Below are positions 11,351-23,900 of a DNA stretch of 64,000 nucleotides, piece by piece. Every line of letters begins with the position of its first letter. Position 1 is the first letter of the stretch. The stretch spans positions 372,001 through 436,000 of the forward strand of contig JALRMH010000028.1 in the NCBI GenBank assembly GCA_026119935.1. Direction: 5' to 3'. The notes beneath the pieces were generated by a model. It was not told the DNA's origin, made no database searches, and saw only the letters and a program-made list of their open reading frames with translations. Source of the DNA: Endothia cerciana (taxonomy: Eukaryota; Ascomycota; Sordariomycetes; Diaporthales; Cryphonectriaceae). The translations under genes and the position numbers were made by a program.

Positions 11351-14300
11351 CTGGTCCCCACCCCCTTGCTGCCGTACGGAGCATCGAGTGGTGATGACCA
11401 GCTCGTGGGTGTGGTGTGGAAGATTAAGGCCCCAGGGCAAGATTGCGCATTGGGACATCCAGCGGTGAAGACCACCAAGGCCAGGCCGTCAGCCACCAAT
11501 CTTCGCGCCAGCCGCTCGCCCCCTCGCCTGCTCTGCTGTGGTACAGGGCCCTGCCCGGGGCACTCGGACTTCTACATAGTATCACAGCAGGGCGATGTGG
11601 CTGCCCGGCCCCGCCCTCCCCACCCGCCTGGGTACCACCCTGACGACCTGGTCCTTCTGGTCCCCCTCGGGGGATACCATCGAGAGGACGAAAGCCCTGG
11701 TCTGTCGCTGACTAACCAGACCCGGCGATCAATCTGAAACAAGGTCCCATTTCGCTCGATGTCACCCTGCAAGAAGAACCCGCATCCCCACCCTTGGGAT
11801 CTCACCAGCGACGGATCCCCCCATTCTGCTTTGTGAGCAGTCGGCTCAATCTCGCACTTCCTGCCCGAAATCTCAGCCTTCCGGATTTCCCAACCTTCGA
11901 ACTGGGACCAACAGCCATTCTTGTCCTGGTCGCCTGTGGGCCTCATCCCCATCCCCTCGGCAGCACGGCGCGGCTCCTTCCAGCCCCCAGGGCCGCCTGG
12001 GGCGCCTCCCAGGGCATAGCCATTGATAAGCTTGTGGAAGACAGTTAATATGCCTCCAGCACGCAGGATCTAGCATGTGACCTCCCATTCAGAAACACCA
12101 TCCACGCCCTGGCATCCTGCCAGCACGCCTGACGGCTCATGCTCTTCCAGGAGAGCCAGGTCAAGAGCAGCTGGGACACCAGAATGTCGAGGCCCGAAAT
12201 ACCGGGTCCGACCCTCATTCGCCTTCGCAGAAATTAGGTGTGATGGCGCAGTATGACAGCCATGGCCCTGCCAATCAAACCCGCATGACTGCTTGCTCGA
12301 GCTGGTCAACATCCTCACAATGAACCTCTTCTTTTCCCTGGCTGCCTGCGTCTGCTCGGTGCTGAACTCGGTCAATAATCCGCGTCATTCGTCCAACCAG
12401 CCGGCCCGCAGCCAGGACGAACTCCGCTTTGGGAAGCCATAGCTGCCGTTAGCGGTCATCAGATATGAGGTGGCGGCTCAGTCTTCCTCCCTAGGGCCCG
12501 CAGCACTCTCGCGACACCCCCCCCCCCCAATGGGCATAGAAGCCCTCGGCCGGTTGCACCTCGAGTTTCCCAGTACAGTGGGTTGCGTTCTCGTTCGGAC
12601 CCTTGCAAGAGCCCACTGGTGTGGTCTGTCCAGCTCAGGCAATCCCCAACGAAAGGATGCCCGATACGGTCAGTTGTTCAACACTCGAAATAGGCTCCAC
12701 CAGCTTTCAGTCTCGACACTGGTCCGGGGATTGGCGGGACCAGCGTCCCGAGGGATCAGCGTGGATGGTTCGATGTCTACATCACATGCATGCGCAGGCT
12801 TCCAAGAGAAGTATCCCTAAACCATACCCGTGGGCCTCTACAAGGACGCAAGCCACAGGACCGATCTGCGCCTATGGCTTCCGTTTAAGATAGTATCGCG
12901 AACGGCACAAGCTGCACACACCGGAGCTCCGGGGAGAACCCCACCGGCCTCCTCGGAAAGTGCCCAGTGTCTATCGGATCATGGCTTTCTCCATACTACT
13001 ACCATGTATGTGTGAGAGCCGGCTCGGCACGTCGTGCGAGGAAGAAGCCCCGTACGACATGGGTCCATAAGTCGCTCTCTTTATCCGCACCTGGCGCGCC
13101 ACAGCTGCTAGAGGATGTCCTGTCTCTAAGCTCAACTCTGCAGGTGCTAAGCGAGCAAGCTGCAGCTATGTCGGCTCAAAAGCCGCATGCATCAGTGTGG
13201 CCAGCAGACTACCGACCAAGTCCCGGGTCGTTGTGGATATCAGGCGCTCATCGACGGGCGGAGTCGATGTCGATGCGTCCGTGACTCGGCCGATGACCCG
13301 TGGCTGGCTTGACCCTCGTGCTTACGTGCAGAAGCTCTGCATTGGGTCCCTGGTAGCAGCAGTAGGCGTGGTTCCTAGACTGCATCTCTAAGTGGCTGTC
13401 TGGGTTGCGTCAACACTAATAACAAACACACAAGTCGTCAAGTAGCCACGACGCGGCCACAGCATATCAAATGGCAGCACCGAGGATCCTGCAGGGAGGG
13501 AGAAAGAGAGAGGGGCTAGAGCAGCAGCAGCAGGGGTAGGGTCAAGGCCGTCTTTGTTCAGGAAAATGAGTAGGCACCTAGGCCAACTCTATCGTGGCGG
13601 TCTTGTCCCCATGGGCGCCGCCACCGAACCCCCAGCAGCTGCTGCTGCTGTGATACGGTTCCACAATGAGAAGGGAAAGGAACGATAGGTGCTAATTAGT
13701 AGCCTTACTGGTCAAGACTCTGGTCGCGGGCATTGGTATATTAATTACAGGGTGCGCTCATATTCTTCCGGGGTCGAACACGGCGCGGAAGCGAATCTGG
13801 CCTAATCGGGCTGCCCTGTGGGTTGCACGACATCATCCTGGACTCTTCGCTAGAGGCTTCGCGCCGACGCCGCCTTCGGATGGGAGAGGGACTAGCTGGT
13901 GACGTGCGCGAAAACCCTTGAATGAGACCCCTCTTCCATTCTTGTGTCGGCTCTGGAGGGTACATACAGTTGTTTGACATAGCGAGCCGTCGCAGATCCT
14001 CCCCTTTTGCAAAGCGCGTCGTCGAAATTCAGGGTGCGACAGGGCTCCTTGCGCCCGAGTGGTGCTGTTCCCGAGAAGGACGCGGTTGCCGCAGGCCGTC
14101 TTGCTCCTCACACCGATTTTGCGCGTCATAATCTCAAGGAGACTCGGTGACCAGATCTCTGGCCCAGATCTGACTTCTGCAGGTCCCTGGGGGCCCAGGT
14201 CTGCCCACGAAACTCTGGTGTGCGGTGGCGATCGTTGGACATTCTTCGCCACCACAAGTGTTGGTCATTTTTCGACAAGTCACAAGAACGTCTTTCTAGA

Positions 14301-15792
14301 ATCCCAGATCCTAGCTTGGGGCCTGACCCGAAATTTCTTCTGCATATTGTTCGTCGGCACAGACGATGCAGGAGGCGGGAAGGGCTCTACCACCCTTTCG
14401 AGCCTGTCAGCCAGCCACAATATCAGGCGGCCGTGTTGGAGACTCGCCCCTCACACGCCTGAAGAGGGAAAATAAAACTAAAAATTGTTGAGCTGGCCGG
14501 AGACGTCCCATGTTGGGTGTCTTCAAGGGCTATTTCCATAGGGGCAGGTCTTTGTGCACCCTTCCTGGGGTATCTGCCCCCAGGTGTGCATCTGGCATCC
14601 TATGCCTCAAGCCTCGTGGTGGCGGCCCACACGTCTCGGAACATGATCAGGTCTCGGCCGGGGCAAACTATTTTCAGATCCTCAGGCTTTCCACCTATAA
14701 GACCCTCTGGGCTGCTGACTCCTCCCGCGCGTGCCTCTTGCTTCTGCCTCTGCGCGTCAGAAGCCTTCGAACGATAACCGTCGGTCGAATGTTGACAGCA
14801 GCCGCACAACGCGACCGCCCTTCAGCCCAACGCTTTTCCCCGAGCTTGAACGAAGATGAGATGGCGCTTGTCCCCCTGATAGATGCTTGACCGCTGCACG
14901 TGCCCAGGTGCTGAGTGCCACGGGCTAGCACTCCCGTCTAAGAGCCTCGTCCTACTGTCCGTGAAATTGAAGGCATATCGCGCTAGACTAGGACATAATG
15001 CGGCCGCCTCGCCGGCCTTGCTAGCCCTGTGCCCGTCATCCCCCTCCCGAGATTGAGGTCGGAAGCCGTCAGTGGGTAGGTGAGATGAGCACATCAGTAT
15101 GGGTCATCGGGGCGAATAGATTGACGCCAAGGACTATTTCTTTGTGGCGATATGTCGCTGGTGCCGAATCCATCAGTGTATGCTGATCTATCTGTCTGTT
15201 ATGGTCTCGCTCCCTCCGGAAGGGGGGGGGGGCCGAATAGCCACCCAAGATCACGCGTGATCGTGGCCCGACTGTGCACACCGGGACGTGACGCCTCGAA
15301 ACCATAAGGCCTTGGACCGGATAGGACTTCTCAATTCAAGTACTGCCTGCTGGCTCGGGGTTTTTCATGTCAGGCCGACAAACCAATGCTGGTCTGCGGA
15401 CCAGGCAGGTACTGGCGGCACTGCCCAGTGCTCTGCCAAGCAACCGGACGCGGCTCGCCCCCGAAGAAGGTTCCATCGGATCGTGTGAGGCCCCCCAACT
15501 GAAACGGCCATATACGAAGGGCAATCTGAACTGCATGCTTTGACCCATCATGCATTCACCGCCGGTGCAACGGCCAACCCGCTGGCGTGTGGCGCATGTA
15601 TGGTACGGGCCAGTGAGGGCGGCTGGCGAAGGACGGCTTGACATGGTCACAGAGATGAGGACCCATAGGGAAAAGCAACATGACCGGTCCACGAAAATGA
15701 CCACGTGGTCTGACATCTTAAGAAGCTTATTCTTTTGCTCCAACTTTGGTCTCCAATCGCAACAACCGCAAAGCCCCGGCCTCATACGATGG

Positions 15793-16931
15793 CTAGACGG
15801 CCCGCTTCGCAAAGACCCGCAGCCTCTTGACGCCCCCATCGGGTATCATGGTCAGCTTGACATGCGTGAAGGGCCGATCCTGGACCCTTGACGCAAACTC
15901 GTGCTCCTGGTCCGGCCCCGTCTTGCTCGCCCCGACGACCTCCTCCCACGCCGCGGCGTCCGCGGCCGGCTCCCCCTCGCCCCCCCACCGGATGGCGTCC
16001 AGCCTGACCGCCTGCGGGAAGTTCCCCCTGAAGTGCGCCGTGTCCACCACGAGGCGCTGCACGAGGCCCGGCGCCCCCAGCCGGACGATGGCCCAGTCGA
16101 CGTGGCGCCTCTCCCGTGAGCGCGCCGTCTCCCACCCGTCGCCCATGTCCTTGCCCCGGCCGGGAAGGAGCAGGTTGTCCTTGGTGCCGAAGTGCTGGTC
16201 GCTGCACGACACGGCGACGCCGCCGTTCTGCGCGGCCGCGAGGTCGAACACGGCGTCCCGGTCCTCGGGGAAGACGGGCACCGCGTGCCCGAAGAGCCTG
16301 AACCGCGCGATGCCCCCGTCGGGGTACATGTTCAGGCGCACGTGGGTGTACCTCCTGCCGGTGGGGCTGTCCAGCCTCCAGGCGAAGCGCCGCGAGGGCC
16401 CGCACTCCCGCACGCCGAGGACCGTCTCCCACCCTCCCCTGGCCCCGCCCCACGAGAGCACCTCCTCGTCGCCGTCCGGGCGGAAGCAGCCCTCGACGGA
16501 GACGTGCGGCGCGTGGTTCCCGCTGAAGAAGGCCGTGTCGACCTCGACGCCCGACACGGTCCCGGACGCCACGCCCAGCCGGATGACGACCCAGTCGAAC
16601 GGGGCCGGGTTGTGGCGGCGCGTCTCCCAGCCGTCGTACCAGGCGCCCGTGAAGACCATCTTGCCGGGCTGCCGGATGGGCGGCGTCGGGGTGAGCAGGT
16701 TGCTGGCCTCGGCGAACCACTCGTCGGAGAAGCCCAGCACCTTGCCGCCCAGGGCGGCAGAGATGAGGTCTGCGGGGTGGCTGTCAGCGGGGCGACAACC
16801 TTTTTCACCTCGAACCTGACAGATAGGGGTTTCATACCTATGCAGCTCGACCGAAAGGTCTTGTCGATGTCCTCGGGGGCCACTGACGTCGACGAGACAT
16901 CCTCAAGCTTGTACCCGGTCTCGTCCGCCAT
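15793..16931 (-). CDS. Allantoicase
   Basis: Allantoicase hydrolyses allantoate to ureidoglycolate and urea in purine catabolism, letting the fungus use purines as a nitrogen source. Two exons, 16931-16838 and 16769-15793, encode about 356 residues, the usual family size. The 68-nt intron (16770-16837; GTATGA donor, CTGAC branch, CAG acceptor, phase 1) joins SCI to DLISAALGGKV. The two tandem allantoicase repeats are visible. Repeat 1 (about 36-196) has SDEWFAEASNLL and DGWETRRHN; repeat 2 (about 206-356) has SDQHFGTKDNLLLP and DGWETARSR. Each ends in a matching PDGG(I/V).R(F/L)R(L/V)F block. The gene stands alone: no allantoinase, ureidoglycolate or permease gene is in the window. It is divergent from the b561 gene at 18439. 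GATA sites upstream are no more frequent than chance predicts, so control by an AreA/NIT2-type factor is only expected from the family. Confidence 0.95.
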
Positions 16932-17260
16932 CCTGAGCTCCTGACTAATATGCTGCAGAAAGAGGGGATGAGGTATACCATGTACTATAAGGAAAGGACT
17001 TAACGAATATTTCCAAGGACTGTACCATGGGAAACGTCGAGAGCGGAGGAGGATGCATCGCTGAGCGTCAAGAGGCCGCGATAGGCGACGTCCAATGACA
17101 AGTGGCAATCGGGTAATGATACGGGGGCCAGCTTCCGGGTCCGGACACGTAGGGCGCCCGGAGTCGGCCGACAAGCTTGCCCTGGGGAGGGGTCCTCTTG
17201 GTGAGGGCCCCGTCCCACTCTGCCCGGGTTATCCTCAAAGAGATATAGTATTTCCTACAT

Positions 17261-17262
17261 CT

Positions 17263-17296
<34 letters not shown>

Positions 17297-17312
17297 CCCT
17301 GTCTCCCTCCTC
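17261..17312. repeat. CT-rich pyrimidine tract
   Basis: An uninterrupted CT run at 17275-17296 is flanked by CCCT units. It lies in the allantoicase/b561 promoter region. Confidence 0.9.
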
Positions 17313-17426
17313 ATCAGTCTTTGGGAGGGGGGTCTATAGTACTGTCGCAGCTCCAAGTTTGGGTTTCCCCCCCACCCACGCCGACTGGGGATGATGTGTG
17401 GTCTATATAGGCCGGCCCTGCACGTT

Positions 17427-17443
17427 ATACTACATAGTAGTAT
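17427..17443. other. Inverted repeat ATACTAC-ATA-GTAGTAT
   Basis: A perfect 7-bp stem with a 3-nt spacer. It is one of several TACTAC/GTAGTA palindromes in this window (see findings). Confidence 0.7.
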
Positions 17444-18380
17444 CTATCCTTCCCCCCTCCTCAAGAAGTTTGTGCCGAGATCCCGGCCAGCCTCCATCAC
17501 TTCATCCTAATTACTACGTGGTGACGCTGCGCTCCCTCTGGTCAACACTCACAGACAGCTGCAGATTACCTCAGATTAACCCGACTCTCCGAAATCAGAC
17601 CTCCCGCTCCAGACGGTGGCGGCCGCAGCAAAGCCGCTACTGCTAGAATGCTCCATCAAGGCAGCCCTGGATCACCCACCACCAGGGATGTGCCCTTACC
17701 TTGCCTACCACCCTACCTAAAATCCAAAACCCCCCTCCCCCACAAATGGGGGTGGCAGGGTTGGGAAAGCTAGGAGCATGCAGGTGTGGCAGCCATAGCT
17801 TCTAATGCGACGGCTCTCATAGGCCGGGGCGTCTGCGGGATCAGCCCCCCTCCCATACCAGTGCTCTCATCATCGACTCTCATGGCATCATCATCATCAT
17901 CAACAGCAGCAGCAGCAGCTTTCCGCGACGACCCCCGTCGCTCTGTGATGTCTCCTCTTGCCTAGTCGGGGCGTGGGTGCCACCTTGTTTCGCTTGCCAC
18001 CGTCTCTGTTTTCTGCGGGGGGAGGAATAATGCTGTGATACACGGGAGAGGCAACAAGGTTTCCCCGATACTTTAAAAAAAAAAAAACGCCGCACAGCGC
18101 CTCTGTCTCAATCTTCTCTCCGGCTATATTCTCCAACGGGAGGTTTGACCCTGTCACGCAGTCTTTTTAATCTCAGACGTGAGACGTGCGACGCCGGTCA
18201 ACGTCAGCTCTTCCTCCCCTCGACCGTCCAAACGCCAGACGTCGTTTTACTTATTATAGGCAGACGCTCCGGCCCTGCCAGCACCAGTCTCCCTCCGTCC
18301 CTCCAACACTAGGTACGAACGGGCGGGATCATCGTTCGCTGGCCACGTGCGACAGCTCTCTCACGACACCGCGCCAGATC

Positions 18381-18388
18381 ATATAAAA
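18381..18388 (+). promoter_or_regulatory. Possible TATA box of the b561 gene
   Basis: ATATAAAA lies 58 nt upstream of the ATG at 18439, a reasonable position for a core promoter with a short leader. No transcript data are available. Confidence 0.35.
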
Positions 18389-18438
18389 TCCACACGGCGC
18401 GGCGCCCCCGCGCAGGTCATAACCCCCCGAGACACAAG

Positions 18439-19499
18439 ATGGCTTCGGCAACAGGAATACCAGAGCGCCACCCGGAGGCGGACGACAGGGCAGGGGAGTC
18501 ACAGCCCCTACTCGGCGAACCAGGCGATGTCATGCAGAAGCCGGACGAGTCTATATTCCACAATTTGATCAGCGGTACGTCGCGATTCCCCTTCGGACCC
18601 CCGAGCTTGGTTTTTTATTTTTTTTTATTTTTTTATTTTTTATTTTTTTCTCCCCTCCCCCTTCCGAGTTGCCTCCCTCCGGGCCGGGAGGTGACTCGGA
18701 GAGGGCGCCGGAAGGCTCAATGCGACCAGGAAAATCCTCTGGGCGATTTCCAACAGGATTTCTTTAGTCCGCCGCCGCTATTGAGGAACAATATACATCT
18801 CGACCCCCCCCCCCTCCCATGCTACCAACCAATGAACGAGTGCTGACAGTCAACCCCTTTCCCCCCAAAACAGGAACCGGCTGGCTCGCCCAGGTCGGCG
18901 CGGTCCTCCTCGTCGCCCTCGTCTGGTCCGCCGTCCTCGGCAGCCCGCCCCTCATCCCGCTCTTCTCCCCGCACCCGCTCCTGCAGTCCCTAGGCGTCCT
19001 CGCCGCCGTCGAGGCGGTCCTAGTGCTGCAGCCGACCTGGACCGCCGCGGGGAAGCAGGCCGGCGCCCGCCTCCACGCCGCCCTCCACCTGCTGTCCTTC
19101 GTCGCGTTCCTGGCCGGCGTCGCCGTCATCGAGGCCAACAAGTTCCGGCAGGGCCCCGGGAGCCACTTCCACAGCGCGCACGGGTACCTCGGCGTGGCGG
19201 CCGCCGCCGTGCTGGCGCTGCAGTACGCCGTGGGCCTCGCCATGTGGGCGGTCCCCGTGGTGTTCGGCGGCGAGGAGCGGGCCAGGGCCGTGTGGAAGTA
19301 CCACCGCATGAGCGGGTACGTGCTGCTGCTGCTGCTCCTGGCGACGGTCGTGAGCGCGGTGTATACCGACTTCAACGTTAACGTGCTGGACATGAAGCTG
19401 TGGACCGTCCTCGTCGCTGCGGTGCTGGTCGTGGTCGGGGTGTACCCGAGGTTGCACCCACGAAAGCTCGGGTTCAACACTGGACGGGGAGGGGAGTAG
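18439..19499 (+). CDS. Cytochrome b561-domain membrane protein
   Basis: Cytochromes b561 carry two haems and move electrons across membranes, typically from ascorbate or to ferric iron. Exons 18439-18574 and 18874-19499 give about 253 residues. The intron (18575-18873, 299 nt, GTACGT...CAG, phase 1, CTGAC at 18843) is the longest found here and is filled with T and C runs. After a hydrophilic N-terminus of about 45 residues come five or six hydrophobic segments. The expected haem-ligand histidines are present: H79 in SPHPL, H113 in RLHAALH, H148 in SAHGYLG and H189 in YHRMSGY. There is no DOMON or reductase domain, so it is a stand-alone b561 core. The ATG lies 58 nt after a possible TATA box. 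The family assignment is strong; the electron donor and acceptor are unknown. Confidence 0.9.
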
Positions 19500-19977
19500 T
19501 GTAGGAAAGGAAACCCCCCCCCCCCCCGCAACCTCCCCGGGCCGAGGAGGGGGGAAGTGGGAAGGAAACGATGATCCTGTTGGCCTGGACTATGCGCCCT
19601 GGGGGTTTGGCAAACAGTCAATGGTGGCGCAGGGCAGGACTCTCTAGTGCTCTTGGTTCCTGTGTTTATAGCATTGCGGGTCATGCATGGGTGAGCTGCC
19701 AGTCGTTGTAATATCTCCCTCCTCTTGAACAGGGCGATAACGGTCCACCTCTTGTGACTTCTTGAGTACGTGTGTCCAGACAAACCGCGCGAGAATGCTC
19801 GGGATGGCAACAATAGCACGTCTGCGGGGAACGCTTCCCTTGCTGTTTTCGTGAGGTATTGTCCTACGCATGCCATTTTTTATTACATACCCATACGTAC
19901 ACCCCATACGCATGTATGCACACCTAGACTCGCTTTCTCTCTATCTAGGTTACCTGCGAGCCTCACTCCGTCCATTT

Positions 19978-20013
19978 GTCCGTCCGTCCATCCGTCCGTC
20001 CGTCCGTCCGTCC
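19978..20013. repeat. GTCC tandem repeat
   Basis: About nine copies of GTCC with one ATCC interruption, intergenic. Confidence 0.9.
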
Positions 20014-20860
20014 TGTTCCCAATTACTCCTTCCGCAGTACTCACTCGTGGTATTAGGCTGTCTCGCAGAATGAACACCTATAAAAATAAATAAAATAAGA
20101 AAAAAATAAGAAAAAAATAAGAAAAAAAGCAACACGCCGGAGTCAAGAGAGCAAGTGCTCCTCCTCTTGGGCCCAAATAAGGTGTGGGCAGCAAAGAAAG
20201 AAAGAATAAAAAAAATAAAAAAAATTCAAATGCTATCCCCCGAACCCGTCCCCTCTCCGCCCTTCCCGAACGCCTGACAAGAGATTCGCAGCAGGGAAAG
20301 TGGTAGTGGTTGTCTTGGTTGTGCTGGAACTGGTCTTGAACCCAGTCTGCACCTATTCGTCCTATTTGGAAGCCCGTATTGACCGATGCTCACAAGCGGA
20401 GCCAGAAGTCACGATCCCCGTTCGTCTGTTGAAATATGCTGCTGCCACAGCTGGCGGTCTGCATGATGCGACGGTTGCCATGTTGACCGTCCCCGATGAG
20501 CGTCCCCCATGTTCGTCATGAACCCATAAAATCCCTAAAAGAACCTAAGGCTGACCCCCGTCTCCCGGTCCCAAATATCCCCCCCCCCCGGTCCTTACTC
20601 AGTTCCTCCAATCCCCCTCTAGTTGATGATATCGGAAGCCTGGGGGCTTCAACAAAAGAGAAGCCTCACCCCGCAGGGTGCAGAGGCAACGTTTAGCTTG
20701 GCATAGGAAACTTTCGTGTTTGGTAGCGGTAAAGAAGAGGGGGGGGGGGTGACAATGGCGCAAGTATTGTACAGATTGAACAGAAAATGGAGGATATTAT
20801 TGATTCGTTTATGCATAAGGCATGGGTTGAACGCCGGCGCTATGCAGCGAACATCCTGAT

Positions 20861-20886
20861 GTTGTTGTTGTTGTTGTTGTTGTTGT
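20861..20886. repeat. GTT trinucleotide repeat
   Basis: Nearly nine GTT units lie about 50 bp beyond the stop of the histidine kinase gene. They are AAC in the sense of that transcript, so they probably sit in its 3' UTR. Confidence 0.9.
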
Positions 20887-20936
20887 CATTGCTTGATCTT
20901 CTTATCGGCGCGAGAGGCGTGATGTGGAAAGGATCC

Positions 20937-23900
20937 TCAGAAGAATTTGGATAGCGCTGTAGACAGGTTGATGAAGTCGACGGGTTTTGTGACATAGTCG
21001 CTGAAGCCGGCCTCGATACACTTTTCCTGGACGTCGGACATGACGTTGGCCGAGAGTGCGATGATAGGCATGTTTTCGTACTTGCCTCTCCTCTCCCAGT
21101 CACGAATTTCTCGGCAGGCCTGGTAGCCATCTTTGCGAGGCATGTGAAGGTCGCACTGAGTACTGTGTCAGCCTGCCGCTCAAAGCGTGTTAAAAAAAAA
21201 AAAAAAGGGTCATTGTAAGGCTTACCAAAATTAACGAGTAGAAGCCATGTGGCCGGGAGAGGACCTTATCGGTACACTCCTCCCCATCCATGGCCAAGTC
21301 AACATCGACGCCTACTTTCCCGAGATACTTGTTGAGGACCTTTTGATTGACTGGGTTATCCTCCACAAGGAGTACCTTGTAGCCCTTGTTGCCCATACGC
21401 TTCTCGACTTCCTGATAACTCTTCTTCTGATTTTCCACAAGCTGCTGGGCAGTGGACCGATTGCGGTCGACGCTGGCATCTCCTTCATTCGTGGGATCAA
21501 AGATGACAGCCAGACGAGAAGGCTTCACAGGCTTGTACACGTATGACAGTCTGCTGTCGGAGATCAAATACTCTTGCCTCGTACCAGCCACGAATCTCGT
21601 CAGATCTTGTCGCTGGATCGAGTCAGACAGGAGGACCACGGATGTCTTGTTGATGATGGATGAATGGTTGATGTCTTCCAACAAGTGGATGATCTCTTCG
21701 ATCGATGACAGACTGATGATGATGTGAGTGAAGATGACAGGATCTTCTCTGCCGATCAGAGCCTCTGCTTCTTGGGCGCTACTGAGCGCTGTAATCTGAT
21801 GAGGTACATCCTTGGGCAGGGTCATTTCGATATGGCGTGTCGTGGCTTCGCGGCTGTACTTCTGGGGGCAGATGACCAAGATAGAGAGCATTAGTGGATG
21901 CAGACCATTGGCATCCGCCGTCTGCTCCCTCTGCTCAGACGTTGGCGTCGGCCCCGGCGAGTTCCGGCCCGAAGGCATTTCCAGCTTCATCTGTGACAAG
22001 TCTTGGCCACTAGCCCTCGCAGCCTCGCTGAACCGCGCCAATCCGGTGTTCACAGAAGAAAAGGACGACCTGTCGGTGAAGCGCGTCCCGGTCGAAGTTA
22101 TCGATGGGTTCGAGCTTCCGCTAGAGGCGACCGCTGGTGAGTCTTGCCCAGCAGTGGTTGGGCTCATGCCTGTGGAGGCGGTGGAACCGCGAGGCCTGAT
22201 GGCGAACTGCCTGAATGGCTGAGTGGGAATCTCTTCGACAATAGCAGGCGTAGCGGCGGCCGGAGGACTGAACGGTGCGTCGGGATGATCATCGGCGGTG
22301 GGCAGACCGAACTTGGCTGTGAAGGTGAAGGTTGCACCACGCCCCAGCACTGCTGTGCCGTCCATCATTCCTCCATGCAGTTCAACAAGTTGTCGGGAGA
22401 TAACCAGACCAAGGCCGCTGCCGCCGTGAGCACGCGTGCTGCTGCCGTCGATCTGACTGAACGGTTTGAATATGAGCTTCCTTTCCTCTTCAGTGAACCC
22501 TCTCCCAGTGTCGATGACGGCAAACTCTAGCATGACTTGGTTCTTGTCCAGTCCCGGTGCGCCTGTCTTGACCGTACATCGGCTGAAAACCTCTCCCTTC
22601 TCGGTGAACTTGATGGCGTTTCCAATGACGTTCAGAAGGACCTGGCGAATCCTGACTCTATCGCCCTTGACGTAGGTTGGCACATCTTCGTCGACGATAT
22701 AGTTCAGCTCAAGTCTCCTGGCAATGGCCATGGCAGATACTATAAAACATCCGTTAGTCAGAATTCGCCCAAAAGGGGTAGTGTTTGAGGTACGCCTCCC
22801 AGCCTGATTTTCAAAGAGCTCGACAGCCCGGCAGAGAGTAGGAAAGGGAAGAAAAAAAAAAAAAAAAAAAAAAAAGAGCCCCTCAATGGTACGTACCTAA
22901 TTCGTTGACGTCCTCGATCAAAGCACGTGTATGAAACCACTCGTGTTTGAGTTTCATCATGCCGGCATCGACCTTTGAAAGGTCGAGGATGTCATTGATA
23001 ATCATGAGCAAGCTGTTGGCGCTCGTCTGAATGGTGTTCGTATAGTCTCGCTGTTCCTCGTTGAGCTTCGTATCCTGAAGGAAACTGACCATGCCCGAGA
23101 TACCGATCAGTGGCGTCCGGATCTCATGGCTCATGTTGCTCAAGAAGCGGCTCTTCGACTCCATCGCCTCCTTCAGCTTGGCCTCAAGCAACTTGTGATC
23201 ATTAATGTCCGTCGCAGAGCCGAAGTAGGAACTCACACGATTCCCGAGACCCGTATTTTCGATCTCAACGCAGCGTACAAGGTGCCACCGGTACTCCCCA
23301 GTCCTTGAACGGAGCCGGATCTCAGTGGTATAAGTCAGGCGGCCGCTGCTGTCCCTTCCGATCTTGACGACACCTGACCTGGCCAGAGTTGTCAGATTCG
23401 CGGTCGGCAGACCATACATCGACTCGCTGCTGGAGCTACTATCCCGCGAGAGCGGACGATGCGCGCCCTTCTTGGGGCCGCCCCTCTGAGCTGGCGTCTT
23501 CTTGCCTTCCTTGACTTTCGCTGCGGGCGATGGCAGTGCGTGTTGGGTGGACGGAATTTGACATCTCGCGAGATCGTCGGGATGCACGTAGTCCATGAAG
23601 CCTAAACCGAGAGCATCCTCTTCACTTTGCCCGGTGTAGGACAGCCACTGCTCATTGGAAAACGTGATGCCTTCGTCTTCGGTTGCTGTGAAGATGATCT
23701 GAGGGATCAGGTTCGCGAGCAACCTGTGTTTCGCCTCGGAGGCCTCGATCTCCTGCTGCCGGACAACCTTGAGCTCCGCCATAGTCTGCTCGTGAATATC
23801 CGTATAGCTCCCGAGATAGTACACGATCTCCTGCGTTGTGTCAGAGATCTAATGTGATTTTTATGCTGGGAACTTGGGAAAGGGCCGAGGCGAAGAAGTG

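Larger units (their letters stand above)
6846..15792. other. 9-kb intergenic desert
   Basis: I find no gene I can support. The first few hundred bases are probably 5' UTR and promoter of the gene starting at 6845. The rest holds a TG microsatellite (7120-7184), G tracts at 8442-8453 and 8544-8555, a C12 tract at 12517-12528, a 9-bp hairpin at 10276-10296, a TACTA-type palindrome at 10697-10710 and a G-quadruplex motif at 11328-11350. Open frames of 100-200 codons occur, but they are Pro/Arg/Ser-rich and overlap on both strands, as expected by chance in GC-rich DNA. One frame near 14170-14475 has a good CTGAC...TGCAG acceptor before it but no identifiable partner exon. Confidence 0.55.
16932..18438. 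other. Shared divergent promoter region
   Basis: About 1.5 kb separates the divergently transcribed allantoicase and b561 genes. It holds GATA cores at 17080, 17118 and 17242 and two inverted cores at 17441-17448, about what chance gives. A pyrimidine-rich CT tract lies at 17261-17312, an inverted repeat ATACTAC/GTAGTAT at 17427-17443, and a short CAT/CAG-type repeat stretch near 17881-17920. No coding exon is evident. Confidence 0.6.
19500..20936. other. Intergenic region between convergent genes
   Basis: About 1.4 kb separates the 3' ends of the b561 and histidine kinase genes. It contains a C14 tract (19514-19527), a GTCC tandem repeat (19978-20013), a tandem AATAAGAAAAA-type A-rich repeat (about 20083-20128), another A-rich stretch near 20200-20224, and a GTT repeat near the kinase 3' end. 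No gene is supported. Confidence 0.6.

Noticed and set aside
14170..14475. Open frames after a good CTGAC...TGCAG acceptor
   Set aside because: Two different frames look equally protein-like over the same bases, no upstream exon is identifiable, and no family is recognised.
15827..16819. 330-codon plus-strand frame and other long frames over allantoicase
   Set aside because: They are shadows of the GC-rich allantoicase coding strand.
17080..17448. GATA sites upstream of allantoicase as evidence of AreA/NIT2 control
   Set aside because: Five cores in about 500 bp is close to chance for a 4-bp motif on two strands.
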